Part shown: piece after piece, positions 9,384 to 17,395 of the stretch | Layout: each line of letters begins with the position of its first letter | How positions within the stretch are numbered: position 1 is the first letter of the stretch | Source of the DNA: Alcanivorax sp. 1008 | GTDB lineage: Bacteria > Pseudomonadota > Gammaproteobacteria > Pseudomonadales > Alcanivoracaceae | Length of the DNA: 64,000 nucleotides | Direction of reading: 5' to 3' | Assembly: GCF_020667895.1 (NCBI RefSeq) | Contig: NZ_JAFMPS010000001.1 | Location: 310,001-374,000, forward strand | The notes under the pieces: model-generated | What the model was told of the DNA's origin: nothing | What the model saw: only the letters and a program-made list of their open reading frames with translations | The model's database searches: none | Made by a program: the position numbers and the translations under genes

Positions 9384-10439
9384 ATGCAATGGATGATTTA
9401 TGGCGCCAACGGCTATACCGGTGAACTGATTGCTCGGGAAGCGGTGCGTCTTGGGATGCAGCCGATTCTTGCTGGTCGCAGCCGCGATAAGCTGCAACCA
9501 CTGGCTTCCGAGCTTGATCTGGAAACCCGGGCCTTTAGCCTGAATGATAAGGACGCAATGCAGGTAGCTCTGCATGGCGTCAAGCTGGTGCTGCACTGCG
9601 CCGGGCCGTTCTCTGCCACTAGCGCGCCAATGATTGAAGGCTGTCTGGAGACCGGAGCGCATTATCTGGATATCAGCGGTGAAGCGCCGGTGTTTGAACA
9701 CACTCATGCCGCAGAGCAGGCAAGCCGTGCCAAGGAAAAAGGTGTGGTGTTGTGCTCTGGTGTCGGCTTTGATGTGATTCCCACCGATTGTGTGGCGCTG
9801 AAATTAAAACAGCTGCTGCCCGATGCGACTCATTTGTCTCTTGGCTTTGACACCAGCTCTGGTCTGTCGCCAGGCACTAGCAAGACGGCCATTGAAGGCC
9901 TTGGTCTTGGCAACCTGGAGCGTATCGACGGCAAACTGGTGCATACAGCCATGGGCAAAAAGCACCGGGAAATCGACTTCGGTCGGGGCAAGCGCTACGC
10001 CATGGCCATTCCATGGGGCGATGTGTCCACTGCCTACTACACCACCGGTATTCCGAATATCACCACCTGGTTCCCGATGCCCAAGTCCATGGTCATTGGT
10101 GCGCAGATGATGAATTTGGTGCGACCGCTGATGGGCGCCAGTTGGGTTCAGGCTTTGCTGAAAAGTTTGGCCGGCAAGTACGTCAAAGGCCCGGATGAAA
10201 AAGCGCGCGAAAAATTGCCTACCTATGTTTGGGGTGAGGCGCGGAATGCTGCCGGGGATGTGAAAACCGTGCGTATCAAGACCGCTAATGGCTACAAGCT
10301 GACGGTGGATGGTGCGTTGGTAATTGCCGTCTGGCTGATGAATAACGAGCAAAGCGGTGGCAGCTACACGCCCGCCATGCTGCTCGGTGCTGAGCTGGTC
10401 GAGAAGCTGCCAGAGTCGGATAAGTTCCAGGTCGATTGA
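9384..10439 (+). CDS. Saccharopine dehydrogenase-like (trans-acting enoyl reductase family) oxidoreductase
   Basis: 351-aa Rossmann-fold enzyme. The start MQWMIYGANGYTGELIA has the G-x-x-G-x-x-G dinucleotide motif, then ILAGRSRDKLQPLA, VLHCAGPFS and YLDISGEAPVFE, all typical of the saccharopine dehydrogenase/trans-acting enoyl reductase superfamily. True lysine-pathway saccharopine dehydrogenase is unlikely in this lineage; members often reduce lipid or polyketide intermediates, and many have no known substrate. I start at the ATG at 9384 because GGAG lies 7 bp upstream; a longer in-frame reading from 9204 overlaps the divergent selD gene. It is transcribed away from selD across about 120 bp, which must hold both promoters. 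Confidence 0.8.
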   Translation: MQWMIYGANGYTGELIAREAVRLGMQPILAGRSRDKLQPLASELDLETRAFSLNDKDAMQVALHGVKLVLHCAGPFSATSAPMIEGCLETGAHYLDISGEAPVFEHTHAAEQASRAKEKGVVLCSGVGFDVIPTDCVALKLKQLLPDATHLSLGFDTSSGLSPGTSKTAIEGLGLGNLERIDGKLVHTAMGKKHREIDFGRGKRYAMAIPWGDVSTAYYTTGIPNITTWFPMPKSMVIGAQMMNLVRPLMGASWVQALLKSLAGKYVKGPDEKAREKLPTYVWGEARNAAGDVKTVRIKTANGYKLTVDGALVIAVWLMNNEQSGGSYTPAMLLGAELVEKLPESDKFQVD

Positions 10440-10450
10440 TCCGGTAGGCG

Positions 10451-11947
10451 TTAGCTTGCCTGGGTCATATGGCGTCGTCCTTTTCCCGGCAGCATGCCCA
10501 CTTGGGCAGCATCCAGCTGCTCAAGAATGCCATCCAGAGTCCGGGCGATCAGGGTGGCATTACGCACCTGAGCCAGCTTGGGCCAGGTGGCGCGCTTGCC
10601 TGCATGAATTAGCGCACGGATCTCGTCGTCATCACGATAGTCGAACAGCACATTGATCCAACGGAAGCTGTCCTTGGGCAGAATAATGTTGATATCGCCG
10701 GTGTATTCCTGATCCAGCAACGAGTGCGCCATCATGATCAGCGGACTGGCAAAAGACGCGCCATAGCGGGAGCCAATACGTTCGCCGGTCAACAGTCCAT
10801 CTTTAACCAGGTTCATAGTCAGGCCGCTGGCGATATCGCGCAGGCGTTTGCCACGCAGACTCTTGGTGTCGGTAACAAAAGGCACTGCCAATGGATTGAT
10901 CAGACTGACCAGATAGTGATTGACGCCAAACAGGCGGGCCAATCGCTTGGCGGGAAGATCATCAGCAAAGGAACCATCCACCCATTTGCGTGATGGCAGA
11001 TAGGGCTTTGGCTTGCCATCGATTCCTTTGGCATACAGCGTTACCGGAGGAACGATACCGGGCACACTGCTGGAGGCATCCACCGCCGAACGGATATACA
11101 CATTAGGTGAGGTAATCGCATTCATCAGTCGTGCTGCTTGATGACGTTCCGCCGGGGCAATGGAAATATTGATATAGCGGCCGGTGTGCTCGTAGGCTTC
11201 CTGAAAAGTCATGTCACTGCAGAAGCTGTCGATGGCCCGTTCTTTTACTGATAGTGGTGTGGCTTCCGGCTCCAGTCCTGCCAGTACCCGGAACGGGTTA
11301 AGGTGGGTTGGCAAATCGTAGCGGAAGCGATCGAAATAACCTGCCTTCATCTCTGCATCGGTGAGCGCGCCGATTTGCGCACAAAGCCATGAGCCGGCGC
11401 TGGCGCCTGACAGCACATGGGGCAGCATGTCGTTGTCTACCAGCGTCTGCACTACACCATGATGGAAATAGATCAATCCTGCTCCGCCACTTAGCATCAG
11501 TGCGGAGCGACCATAGCAATGGCTGGCACGACGGAAAAAATCCACCTTTTCAGCGCGCGGTATTTCTGAATCACTGGCAGCGGCAATAAACTTCAGTGAC
11601 TCCACCACCACATTCACATATTCATCAATTAACACCTTGGTGCCGGACAGGGCACGGTTATACAAAACTGCCTTGCCCATGCCGCACATATTGCCGTGAA
11701 TGCCTTCATTCAATGCGTACAGCAGGTCCTGAGTGCGGCCAGCATCAAGCAAACCCCGCAGCAGGTCGTAGCGAGTGCGTAACTCTGCACTGCCATACAG
11801 GCTGCTGCGATCACGCTCACGCCACTCATCCAGTCGCAGCCGTTGGTCCGATTCCAGCGCAGCATTGAGCCATTCGGTATAGTTGGCGGCCTCGTGCAGG
11901 CGCCGGTGCAGGGTGCGGGTATGGGGTTTAAGCGGAGACAGGGCCAT
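10451..11947 (-). CDS. Patatin-like phospholipase with N-terminal DUF3336
   Basis: Serine lipid hydrolase of about 498 aa. The N-terminal helical region (about residues 1-145, with NYTEWLNAALESD and the run up to YCGRS-like YGRSALML) is the DUF3336 domain also found on yeast-type triacylglycerol lipases. The patatin domain follows, with oxyanion loop SGGAGL, nucleophile elbow GASAGS and the Asp of the dyad in WVDGSFADDLP. It likely acts on triacylglycerol or lysophospholipid; this is a family-level inference. The start is uncertain: the ATG at 11947 has GGAA about 9 bp upstream, while an in-frame ATG at 11980 adds 11 residues without an evident RBS. It faces the preceding + strand reductase with only 11 bp between stops. 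Confidence 0.85.
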   Translation of the reverse strand: MALSPLKPHTRTLHRRLHEAANYTEWLNAALESDQRLRLDEWRERDRSSLYGSAELRTRYDLLRGLLDAGRTQDLLYALNEGIHGNMCGMGKAVLYNRALSGTKVLIDEYVNVVVESLKFIAAASDSEIPRAEKVDFFRRASHCYGRSALMLSGGAGLIYFHHGVVQTLVDNDMLPHVLSGASAGSWLCAQIGALTDAEMKAGYFDRFRYDLPTHLNPFRVLAGLEPEATPLSVKERAIDSFCSDMTFQEAYEHTGRYINISIAPAERHQAARLMNAITSPNVYIRSAVDASSSVPGIVPPVTLYAKGIDGKPKPYLPSRKWVDGSFADDLPAKRLARLFGVNHYLVSLINPLAVPFVTDTKSLRGKRLRDIASGLTMNLVKDGLLTGERIGSRYGASFASPLIMMAHSLLDQEYTGDINIILPKDSFRWINVLFDYRDDDEIRALIHAGKRATWPKLAQVRNATLIARTLDGILEQLDAAQVGMLPGKGRRHMTQAS

Positions 11948-12018
11948 GACCAGTATTCCGGAAAAAAACGGGCAGGTCATTTAATAACACGCAGGCCGGG
12001 GCGATAACAGTTCACAGA

Positions 12019-14160
12019 TTAGTGAGCTTTGTATTTTGCCGCTGACACATGCACCGGAATGCCGGTCATAAAAGCCTGGTTGCTCAGCTTTTCAAAGCTG
12101 CCGGGGCCCGTGGGTAGCAGCACGTTAACGTTGCTGCCCGGGAACTGCTTTGCGATTTTCAGACCATGGCTGCGCTGATTGCCCCAGCCATGGGTCATGG
12201 CCACCACGCCGGGGCGCAGACTGTCATCGGCGCGCACACGGGTCAGCAGTGAGCCCCAGCGGTTGTTCACTTCAATGGCCTCACCATTACTCAGGCCGCG
12301 GGTCTGAATATCATCCGGATGCATATGCAGGCCGTTGTCCTTCTGATGCTCCCGTTTCAATTCCGGCAGGTTGTGATACCAGCTGTTATGCATGTAGTTG
12401 GTGCGCAGAGTAATCAATTTCAGCTGATCTGCTGGTTCCTGTTGCAGCTCGTGGAAAATACCATGGGCCTGCTCAATGGCCTCGGCAAATAATGCCGGGC
12501 AGCAATCCACTTTCTTATCCGCTGTTTGCAACCAGTCGCTGTAAAAGCGTCCGCTGGGAATGGGCGGTAATACCACTGTCTGCTGTGGCGCTTGCTGCAC
12601 CTGCTCCAGGGTCAGATCGGCATAGCCCAGCATGCGATTAATGCGTCCGAAAGGGTCCGGGTTTTCCTGCTCGCTGAATACCGAGTGCAGCCCCATGGCC
12701 TGTTCCAGCTTGCCAAGAATCCACCATTCCTCCTTGCGCTCATGGGCCGCTGGTACCACCGCATCGGTGTACTGAACAAATGGCTCGGCCTGCATGCCAA
12801 GGCCACAGATATTCAGGTCACGACGTTCCAGCATGTCAGCACAGGGCAACAGATAGTCAGCCAGCTCACCGGTGGCATTGCGCACCAGATCAATCACCAC
12901 CAGCAGCTCCAGATTTTCCAGGGCCTGACGAATACGTGCCTCGCCACCCATGGATAGCAGCGGGTTGCCGGCAAGAACGACTAGTGCGCGAATCGGATTT
13001 TTTGCATCCAGAATCATGTCCGGTAGTAAGTTGCCGGGCAGGGAGCCGCGAATCAGACGCAGCTCGCCAAACTCGCTGTTAAAGAAAACCTGATCCTTAT
13101 CCAATGATCGCAACGCGCCAGCTTTCGCCGCCGGATAGAAGCCCAGCGAATACAGGTTGCCGCCCGGCTTATCCAGATTGCCGGTAACAAAACTAAGCAT
13201 CTGCAGCAGCCAGTAACACAGAGTGCCCTGGCGGCCCATATTTACCCCGGTGGACATATGCGCGCAGGCGGATTCAGCGCTGGCAAAATCTATGGCGGTC
13301 TGGCGGATTTCAGTGGCATCAATGCCGACAATCGAGGCCACTGTGTCGGCATCGTAGGGCTGAATAAAGGCGCGTAATTGGTCGATATGCTTGCCGTGCT
13401 CGGCGATGACTTCCGCGTTGAATAAACCAGATTTATCGATCTCATGTAGTAGTGCTGCCATCAGATACAGATCTGTATCCGGTTTTATCTGCAGTACATC
13501 ACCGGTGGCCGGGGTGGCAGATTCGATCCGACGCGGATTGATAAAACGAATGGTGGCGCCATTCTTTTTTGCCTGCCGCAGCTGTGCCATGGGGTTGGCG
13601 ATGGAGACAAAGCTCATATGTGACACCTTCGGGTTCTCGCCGAAGATCAATGCATAGCGGGTGCGGGTCAGATCTGGTACCGGATGCAGGGTACTGGTGC
13701 CGAATACCGCTTCGGCGCCGGCAAACTTGTTCGAGCAATCCTGAGTGCCGGAGTTGAACACCCGGCGGGTTTGCAACTGGGTAAAAAAAGAAGTCATGGC
13801 TGCGCCGGCCAGCGCATTGAAGGCGGTGGGATTGCCGATATAGCCCGCCACCGCATCGCCGCCGTGCTGCGTGCCGATCTGCTGGATCTTTGCGGCAATG
13901 GCAGCAATCGATTCGTCCCAGCTTTGCTCAACAAACTCACCGGCTTGCTGTTTGGCATTGATCCGTACCATGGGCACGTTCAAGCGGTCCGGATCTTGAT
14001 GAATGCCCTGATAGTTGATGCCTTTGTGACAGGCAAAGCCCTTGGTCACCGGGTGATCACGATCTGGCATCAGACGAATCAGGGTATCGTTCTCAACCTC
14101 GGCCACCAGGCCACAGGATGGCTCGCAGACACGGCAAAAGGTGGGTTTGAGTGTGGCCAT
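12019..14160 (-). CDS. Molybdopterin-dependent oxidoreductase (DMSO reductase/formate dehydrogenase superfamily)
   Basis: 713-aa single-subunit Mo/W-bis-MGD enzyme. The N-terminus has the [4Fe-4S] ligand pattern C-x2-C-x3-C in FCRVCEPSCG and the fourth Cys in FACHKG. MGD-binding features include GENPKVSH, the VLAGNPLLSMGGEAR region and a C-terminal molydopterin-dinucleotide-binding barrel (LRTNYMHNSWYHNLPEL, HPDDIQTRGLSNGE, MTHGWGNQ). GTQDCSNK, near residue 140, offers a Cys that could ligate the metal. There is no twin-arginine signal, so it is probably cytoplasmic. No partner iron-sulfur or membrane subunit is adjacent. The neighbour upstream is an SDR 90 bp away. Substrate unknown. Confidence 0.88.
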   Translation of the reverse strand: MATLKPTFCRVCEPSCGLVAEVENDTLIRLMPDRDHPVTKGFACHKGINYQGIHQDPDRLNVPMVRINAKQQAGEFVEQSWDESIAAIAAKIQQIGTQHGGDAVAGYIGNPTAFNALAGAAMTSFFTQLQTRRVFNSGTQDCSNKFAGAEAVFGTSTLHPVPDLTRTRYALIFGENPKVSHMSFVSIANPMAQLRQAKKNGATIRFINPRRIESATPATGDVLQIKPDTDLYLMAALLHEIDKSGLFNAEVIAEHGKHIDQLRAFIQPYDADTVASIVGIDATEIRQTAIDFASAESACAHMSTGVNMGRQGTLCYWLLQMLSFVTGNLDKPGGNLYSLGFYPAAKAGALRSLDKDQVFFNSEFGELRLIRGSLPGNLLPDMILDAKNPIRALVVLAGNPLLSMGGEARIRQALENLELLVVIDLVRNATGELADYLLPCADMLERRDLNICGLGMQAEPFVQYTDAVVPAAHERKEEWWILGKLEQAMGLHSVFSEQENPDPFGRINRMLGYADLTLEQVQQAPQQTVVLPPIPSGRFYSDWLQTADKKVDCCPALFAEAIEQAHGIFHELQQEPADQLKLITLRTNYMHNSWYHNLPELKREHQKDNGLHMHPDDIQTRGLSNGEAIEVNNRWGSLLTRVRADDSLRPGVVAMTHGWGNQRSHGLKIAKQFPGSNVNVLLPTGPGSFEKLSNQAFMTGIPVHVSAAKYKAH

Positions 14161-14250
14161 ATAGCCCCCGGCTTGTTGTTATGGATCGGCTGGACTCTGA
14201 TCCTAGGCCGGGGGAGGGTGGGGCTCAATGACGCTTTTGTCCTTTCACAG

Positions 14251-15045
14251 TTACTCTTTGAATGGATTGAGTCGATCGCCCAGCCGGTATTGCAACGCCA
14301 CCGGCAGTGGTCGCACGGTGGCGGCCATCAATTTGTTGACCATGCCGGTGACACATACCGGCTTGCCCTTCATCACTGCCTGCCAGCCCTCACGGGCCAC
14401 GGCATCAGCGCCCTGCCAGAAAAAGCCCGGCAATTTATCGGTGGTATCGCGGGTGCCCATGACATCGTGGAATTCGCTGTATGTGAACCCCGGGCACAGT
14501 GCGGTGACGTGAATGCCCTGGGGCTTTAGCTCCATGTCGAGGGACTGGGAGATATTCAGCACATAGCTCTTGATGCCGGTGTACAGCAGGCTGGCGGCCG
14601 GAGGTGACAGGGCGGCCACCGACGACAGGTTGATAATTCTTCCCCAGCCGCGCGCTCGCATGCCAGGAAGTACCCGGTGGCAGAGTTCAGTCAGCGCCGT
14701 CACCATCAACTGGATTTCTGCGGCCAGTGTTGGCCAGGGGGTGTCAGCAAAGGCGGTTTTGCCGGACAGGCCAGCGTTATTGATCAGCACATCAACGGCA
14801 ATCTCATTTGCATCGGCAAACGCCATGATAGCGGCCGGCGCAGACGGGTCGTTCAAGTCTGCGGCAAAGACATCACAGCGAATGCCATGGTCGCGTTTCA
14901 GTTCGTCGGCTAGATCCTGCAGGCGCTCTGCGCGACGCGCCACCAATAACAGGTTATAGCCCTCAGCAGCCAGGTGGCGGGCAAAGGCGGCGCCAATGCC
15001 GGCAGAAGCGCCGGTGATCAGGGCGGTACGATTCTGGTTAGTCAT
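14251..15045 (-). CDS. Short-chain dehydrogenase/reductase (SDR)
   Basis: 264-aa classical SDR. Cofactor motif TGASAGIG at residues 11-18, NNAG at 89-92, catalytic Ser in NLSSVAA (141-142) and Y155-x3-K159. The ARRAERL segment after beta-2 suggests NADP(H) preference. The reading frame extends upstream to 15330, but that part overlaps the next gene; the ATG at 15045 follows the neighbour's stop by 7 bp and gives the standard SDR N-terminus. It probably forms an operon with the unrecognised gene upstream and lies under the same putative TetR control. The substrate is probably an aliphatic alcohol or ketone, but nothing in the sequence fixes it. Confidence 0.9.
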   Translation of the reverse strand: MTNQNRTALITGASAGIGAAFARHLAAEGYNLLLVARRAERLQDLADELKRDHGIRCDVFAADLNDPSAPAAIMAFADANEIAVDVLINNAGLSGKTAFADTPWPTLAAEIQLMVTALTELCHRVLPGMRARGWGRIINLSSVAALSPPAASLLYTGIKSYVLNISQSLDMELKPQGIHVTALCPGFTYSEFHDVMGTRDTTDKLPGFFWQGADAVAREGWQAVMKGKPVCVTGMVNKLMAATVRPLPVALQYRLGDRLNPFKE

Positions 15046-15052
15046 GGTGTCC

Positions 15053-15625
15053 TCACAAGTTGAACAGCGCAGGAATCTCGCGCTTGCCGATAAAAAAGTT
15101 GTGCCGGGCGCGGCCAATGTCGCCGCGATACGCTGCCTGTGGCCCCTCCAGCAGAAACGGGTAGGGGATCTGCCGCTGCGCGCGGGTAAAGCCCCAGGTG
15201 CCGATGCCAAGATAAAGACCCGGCGCCATGCGACGGACTTCGTCGACCATATTGATGTCGCCACACAGCGAATGAAAGTGGCGATACACCAGCTGGTAGG
15301 AAGGACGTCCATCGAAGCGCGACGCAGCAATCAAAGTCTGCATCGGGTAACGCTGGGTGATTCCCCCGCGCTGACGAAAGCTGTTGTAACCGCGACCGCT
15401 GTTGGCATCCAGAGGGCGGAATGCCTTGCATAGCCAGCTGCCCATTGGATTGTTCAGCACCATCTGGCCAAGCTTTGTCGCCATCCAGCTCGGCTGGGCC
15501 AGCAGACTGGCCGCATATTCTCCGTTCATCTCACTGATGGCCGGGGCCTCTAGCGTCGAAAACAGCTGCAGTAACTCGGCCGTTGAGTGCTGGCGCAGAG
15601 CTGCCGCGGACATGCCTTGCTTCAT
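15053..15625 (-). CDS. Unrecognised conserved-looking 190-aa protein
   Basis: I do not recognise this family. The chosen ATG at 15625 has AGGAG 7 bp upstream; a longer form from the ATG at 15670 would place its start codon inside a palindromic operator and is less likely. The protein is soluble-looking, with no signal peptide or membrane segment. It begins with a helical stretch (HSTAELLQLFSTLEAP), then has a beta-rich part rich in Trp, Tyr and Phe: RYPMQTLIAASRFDGRPSY, YLGIGTWGFTRA and PYPFLLEGP. The GIGTWG segment and overall size vaguely recall small beta-barrel ligand-binding proteins. It leads the operon ending in the SDR and is divergent from tetR. Confidence 0.75.
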   Translation of the reverse strand: MKQGMSAAALRQHSTAELLQLFSTLEAPAISEMNGEYAASLLAQPSWMATKLGQMVLNNPMGSWLCKAFRPLDANSGRGYNSFRQRGGITQRYPMQTLIAASRFDGRPSYQLVYRHFHSLCGDINMVDEVRRMAPGLYLGIGTWGFTRAQRQIPYPFLLEGPQAAYRGDIGRARHNFFIGKREIPALFNL

Positions 15626-15659
15626 CGCTGGTCTCCTGCGTGAATTTGATGGCCATCTC

Positions 15660-15674
15660 TTGAATGGCATTCAA
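15660..15674. promoter_or_regulatory. Palindromic operator 1 for divergent tetR
   Basis: TTGAATGGCATTCAA is a perfect 7+1+7 palindrome in the 155-bp gap between the divergent genes at 15625 (-) and 15781 (+). A second copy with the same half-sites lies at 15693-15707. TetR-family repressors commonly bind such 15-bp palindromes next to their own gene, so this is the likely binding site; that assignment is inference from position and symmetry. Confidence 0.75.
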
Positions 15675-15692
15675 GGAGATCCTAATGAATTG

Positions 15693-15707
15693 TTGAATGC
15701 TATTCAA
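15693..15707. promoter_or_regulatory. Palindromic operator 2 for divergent tetR
   Basis: TTGAATGCTATTCAA has perfect 6-bp arms (TTGAAT/ATTCAA) and differs from operator 1 only around the centre. The two centres (15667 and 15700) are 33 bp apart, about three helical turns, so two repressor dimers could sit on the same DNA face. This is probably the autoregulatory site of the TetR gene at 15781. Confidence 0.75.
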
Positions 15708-15780
15708 GAGGTGCGATAAGCGACTAGAATGGGCCGGCTTGCGGAGCCCTTACCGCAGGCCATATCAGGGGTGGCTAACC

Positions 15781-16314
15781 ATGGCACAGACCAAACGCGA
15801 TCAGGACCGGGCGGAAAAACGAGACGAGATCATTGCTGCGGCCCGTACGCTGTTTATCGAAGCCGGCTACGAGGACACCTCAATCAGCAGGTTGGCTGCC
15901 GCCGCCGGGGTCGCCCCCAACACCATCTACTGGTACTTCAAGGACAAGGATGAGGTGCTGGTGGCGGTGCTAGATGCCGAGTTCAGCGAGGGTATGGCCG
16001 AGTACCTGCAACTGCCGGTCACCGACGCGGCAGAGCGGTTGTATTGGGTGGTACAGCGGCTGGAGCGGGTCAGCCGCCTGGTCAGCACGGTGCATTCTCG
16101 TCTTGAGGCGTCGGAAGCGATCAACCTCTGGCACGAGCGCTTTCACACCATCAGCGAAGGGATTTTGCGGGTATCACTACAGCACGCTGGTGTGCCGGCA
16201 GACCGGATTGAAACTCGGACAAAAATCAGCGTATTCACGATAGAGGGCTTGCTAGCGCATCCGATGAGTGAAGTGGACAAGCAGATTATTTGCCGGGAGT
16301 TGGTGAGGGCCTGA
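15781..16314 (+). CDS. TetR/AcrR family transcriptional regulator
   Basis: 177-aa one-component repressor. The N-terminal DNA-binding domain includes RDEIIAAARTLFIEAGYEDT and the helix-turn-helix at about 33-52 (ISRLAAAAGVAPNTIYWYF), followed by the usual KDKDEVL. The C-terminal 120 residues are the variable ligand-binding domain; no ligand can be named. The ATG at 15781 starts a normal TetR N-terminus with a G-rich stretch (AGGGG) upstream; the longer reading from 15697 would begin inside operator 2. The gene is divergent from the unrecognised gene/SDR operon, so control of that operon is the simplest hypothesis. Its 3' end overlaps the convergent TfoX-like gene by 29 bp. Confidence 0.92.
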   Translation: MAQTKRDQDRAEKRDEIIAAARTLFIEAGYEDTSISRLAAAAGVAPNTIYWYFKDKDEVLVAVLDAEFSEGMAEYLQLPVTDAAERLYWVVQRLERVSRLVSTVHSRLEASEAINLWHERFHTISEGILRVSLQHAGVPADRIETRTKISVFTIEGLLAHPMSEVDKQIICRELVRA

Positions 16315-16666
16315 GTAATCGGTGCTGGCGTGGCTTGCCGGCGGGCTTCTTTCCACGCAATGCTGCTGCGAACGAGCGCTGTGCCCAGATTGCTGCCTGT
16401 TCCCGGTCATCCATGATCTCGTCGGGCGCCTGGTAGTAGGAGATTTTCATCACCTTGCCCTGTTTGTTGTACTCGAACGGCCCCAATCCCTGTTCCTGAA
16501 AATAGCTCACATTCTCCGCATCTGCCTTCAGGTACAGGATGTCATCTGACACTAGCCCAAACATCAGGCCCTGATGATAGATGCCGGAGCCGCCGAACAT
16601 TTTGCGGGCACTGATCGGGCCGAATAGTTCGAACACTTCCTGCAGGTATTGGGTGAACTGGCTCAT
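16286..16666 (-). CDS. TfoX/Sxy N-terminal domain protein
   Basis: 126-aa protein with the TfoX_N fold: [16 protein letters not shown] near the start, then [32 protein letters not shown] and a C-terminal helix followed by a basic, Pro-rich tail. Full-length TfoX/Sxy activates competence genes, but proteins with only the N-terminal domain are widespread and mostly uncharacterised, so a competence role should not be assumed. It begins 3 bp after the ABC ATPase stop, with its RBS (GGGGA) inside that gene's end, so it is probably the last gene of the ABC operon. Confidence 0.85.
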   Translation of the reverse strand: MSQFTQYLQEVFELFGPISARKMFGGSGIYHQGLMFGLVSDDILYLKADAENVSYFQEQGLGPFEYNKQGKVMKISYYQAPDEIMDDREQAAIWAQRSFAAALRGKKPAGKPRQHRLLRPSPTPGK

Positions 16667-16669
16667 AGA

Positions 16670-17395
16670 CTATTCCCCGTTTTCCGTCTTGTCCTGCATG
16701 ACATCACTGACAATGCGACCATCCACCAGATCGATGGTGCGGTCGCAGGTGGATGATAAACGCGGGTCATGGGTTACCAGTAGCACCGCGCAGCCGCGCT
16801 CGCGATGGAAGCGGCGGAACAGTTCAAACACTTCGCTTGCTGTACGAGTATCGAGATTGCCTGTCGGCTCGTCGGCCAGTAAAAGTGCCGGCTCGGTGAT
16901 CAGCGCGCGGGCGATGGCGACGCGCTGTTGCTGGCCGCCGGAGAGCTGATTGGGTTTGGTGTCCGCATATTTTTCCAGGCCCACGGAGGCGAGCAGATCC
17001 CGTGCCCGTTGCATGGCTGATTTGTCGGGTTTTCCCTGTGCCAGCATCAAAGGCATCAGTATGTTTTCGATGGCGCTGAAGGCTTGAATCAGATGATGAA
17101 ACTGGAACACAAAGCCAATGGAATTGCCGCGTAGTGCGGTGCGCCCGGCGTCGTCCATGGCGCGGGTGGCCTGACCAAGTAGATACAGTTCGCCATCGGT
17201 GGGCCTATCGAGCAGGCCGATCAAATTCAGCAGTGTGCTCTTGCCTGATCCGGAGGGGCCGATAAGCGCCGCGAAGTCATTGCGACCGATACTCAGATCA
17301 ATGCCATGCAACACCTCCGCCTCATTGGGGCGGCCCACGTTATAGGATTTTCGCAGCGCCTCCAGGCGCATGACTTCGGTTGCTGTATCAGACAC
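16670..17395 (-). CDS. ABC transporter ATP-binding protein (LolD/MacB type)
   Basis: Nucleotide-binding subunit, about 241 aa. Walker [11 protein letters not shown]-loop FVFQFHHL, signature LSGGQQQR, Walker B LLLADEPT and switch His in VTHD are all intact. The pattern is that of the LolD/MacB/FtsE group, which powers extraction or export without transporting across the membrane in the usual way. Start choice is unsure: GTG at 17395 overlaps the permease stop by 8 bp and has GGTGG upstream; an ATG at 17371 and one at 17416 are alternatives. It forms an operon with the permease and adaptor upstream. Substrate unknown. Confidence 0.92.
   Translation of the reverse strand: MSDTATEVMRLEALRKSYNVGRPNEAEVLHGIDLSIGRNDFAALIGPSGSGKSTLLNLIGLLDRPTDGELYLLGQATRAMDDAGRTALRGNSIGFVFQFHHLIQAFSAIENILMPLMLAQGKPDKSAMQRARDLLASVGLEKYADTKPNQLSGGQQQRVAIARALITEPALLLADEPTGNLDTRTASEVFELFRRFHRERGCAVLLVTHDPRLSSTCDRTIDLVDGRIVSDVMQDKTENGE

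Noticed and set aside
13684-14529. 281-aa open frame on the + strand
   Set aside because: Antisense to the molybdoenzyme and SDR genes; no domain pattern.
15046-15330. N-terminal extension of the SDR frame
   Set aside because: It overlaps the adjacent 190-aa gene; the Rossmann motif sits at the normal distance from the ATG at 15045.
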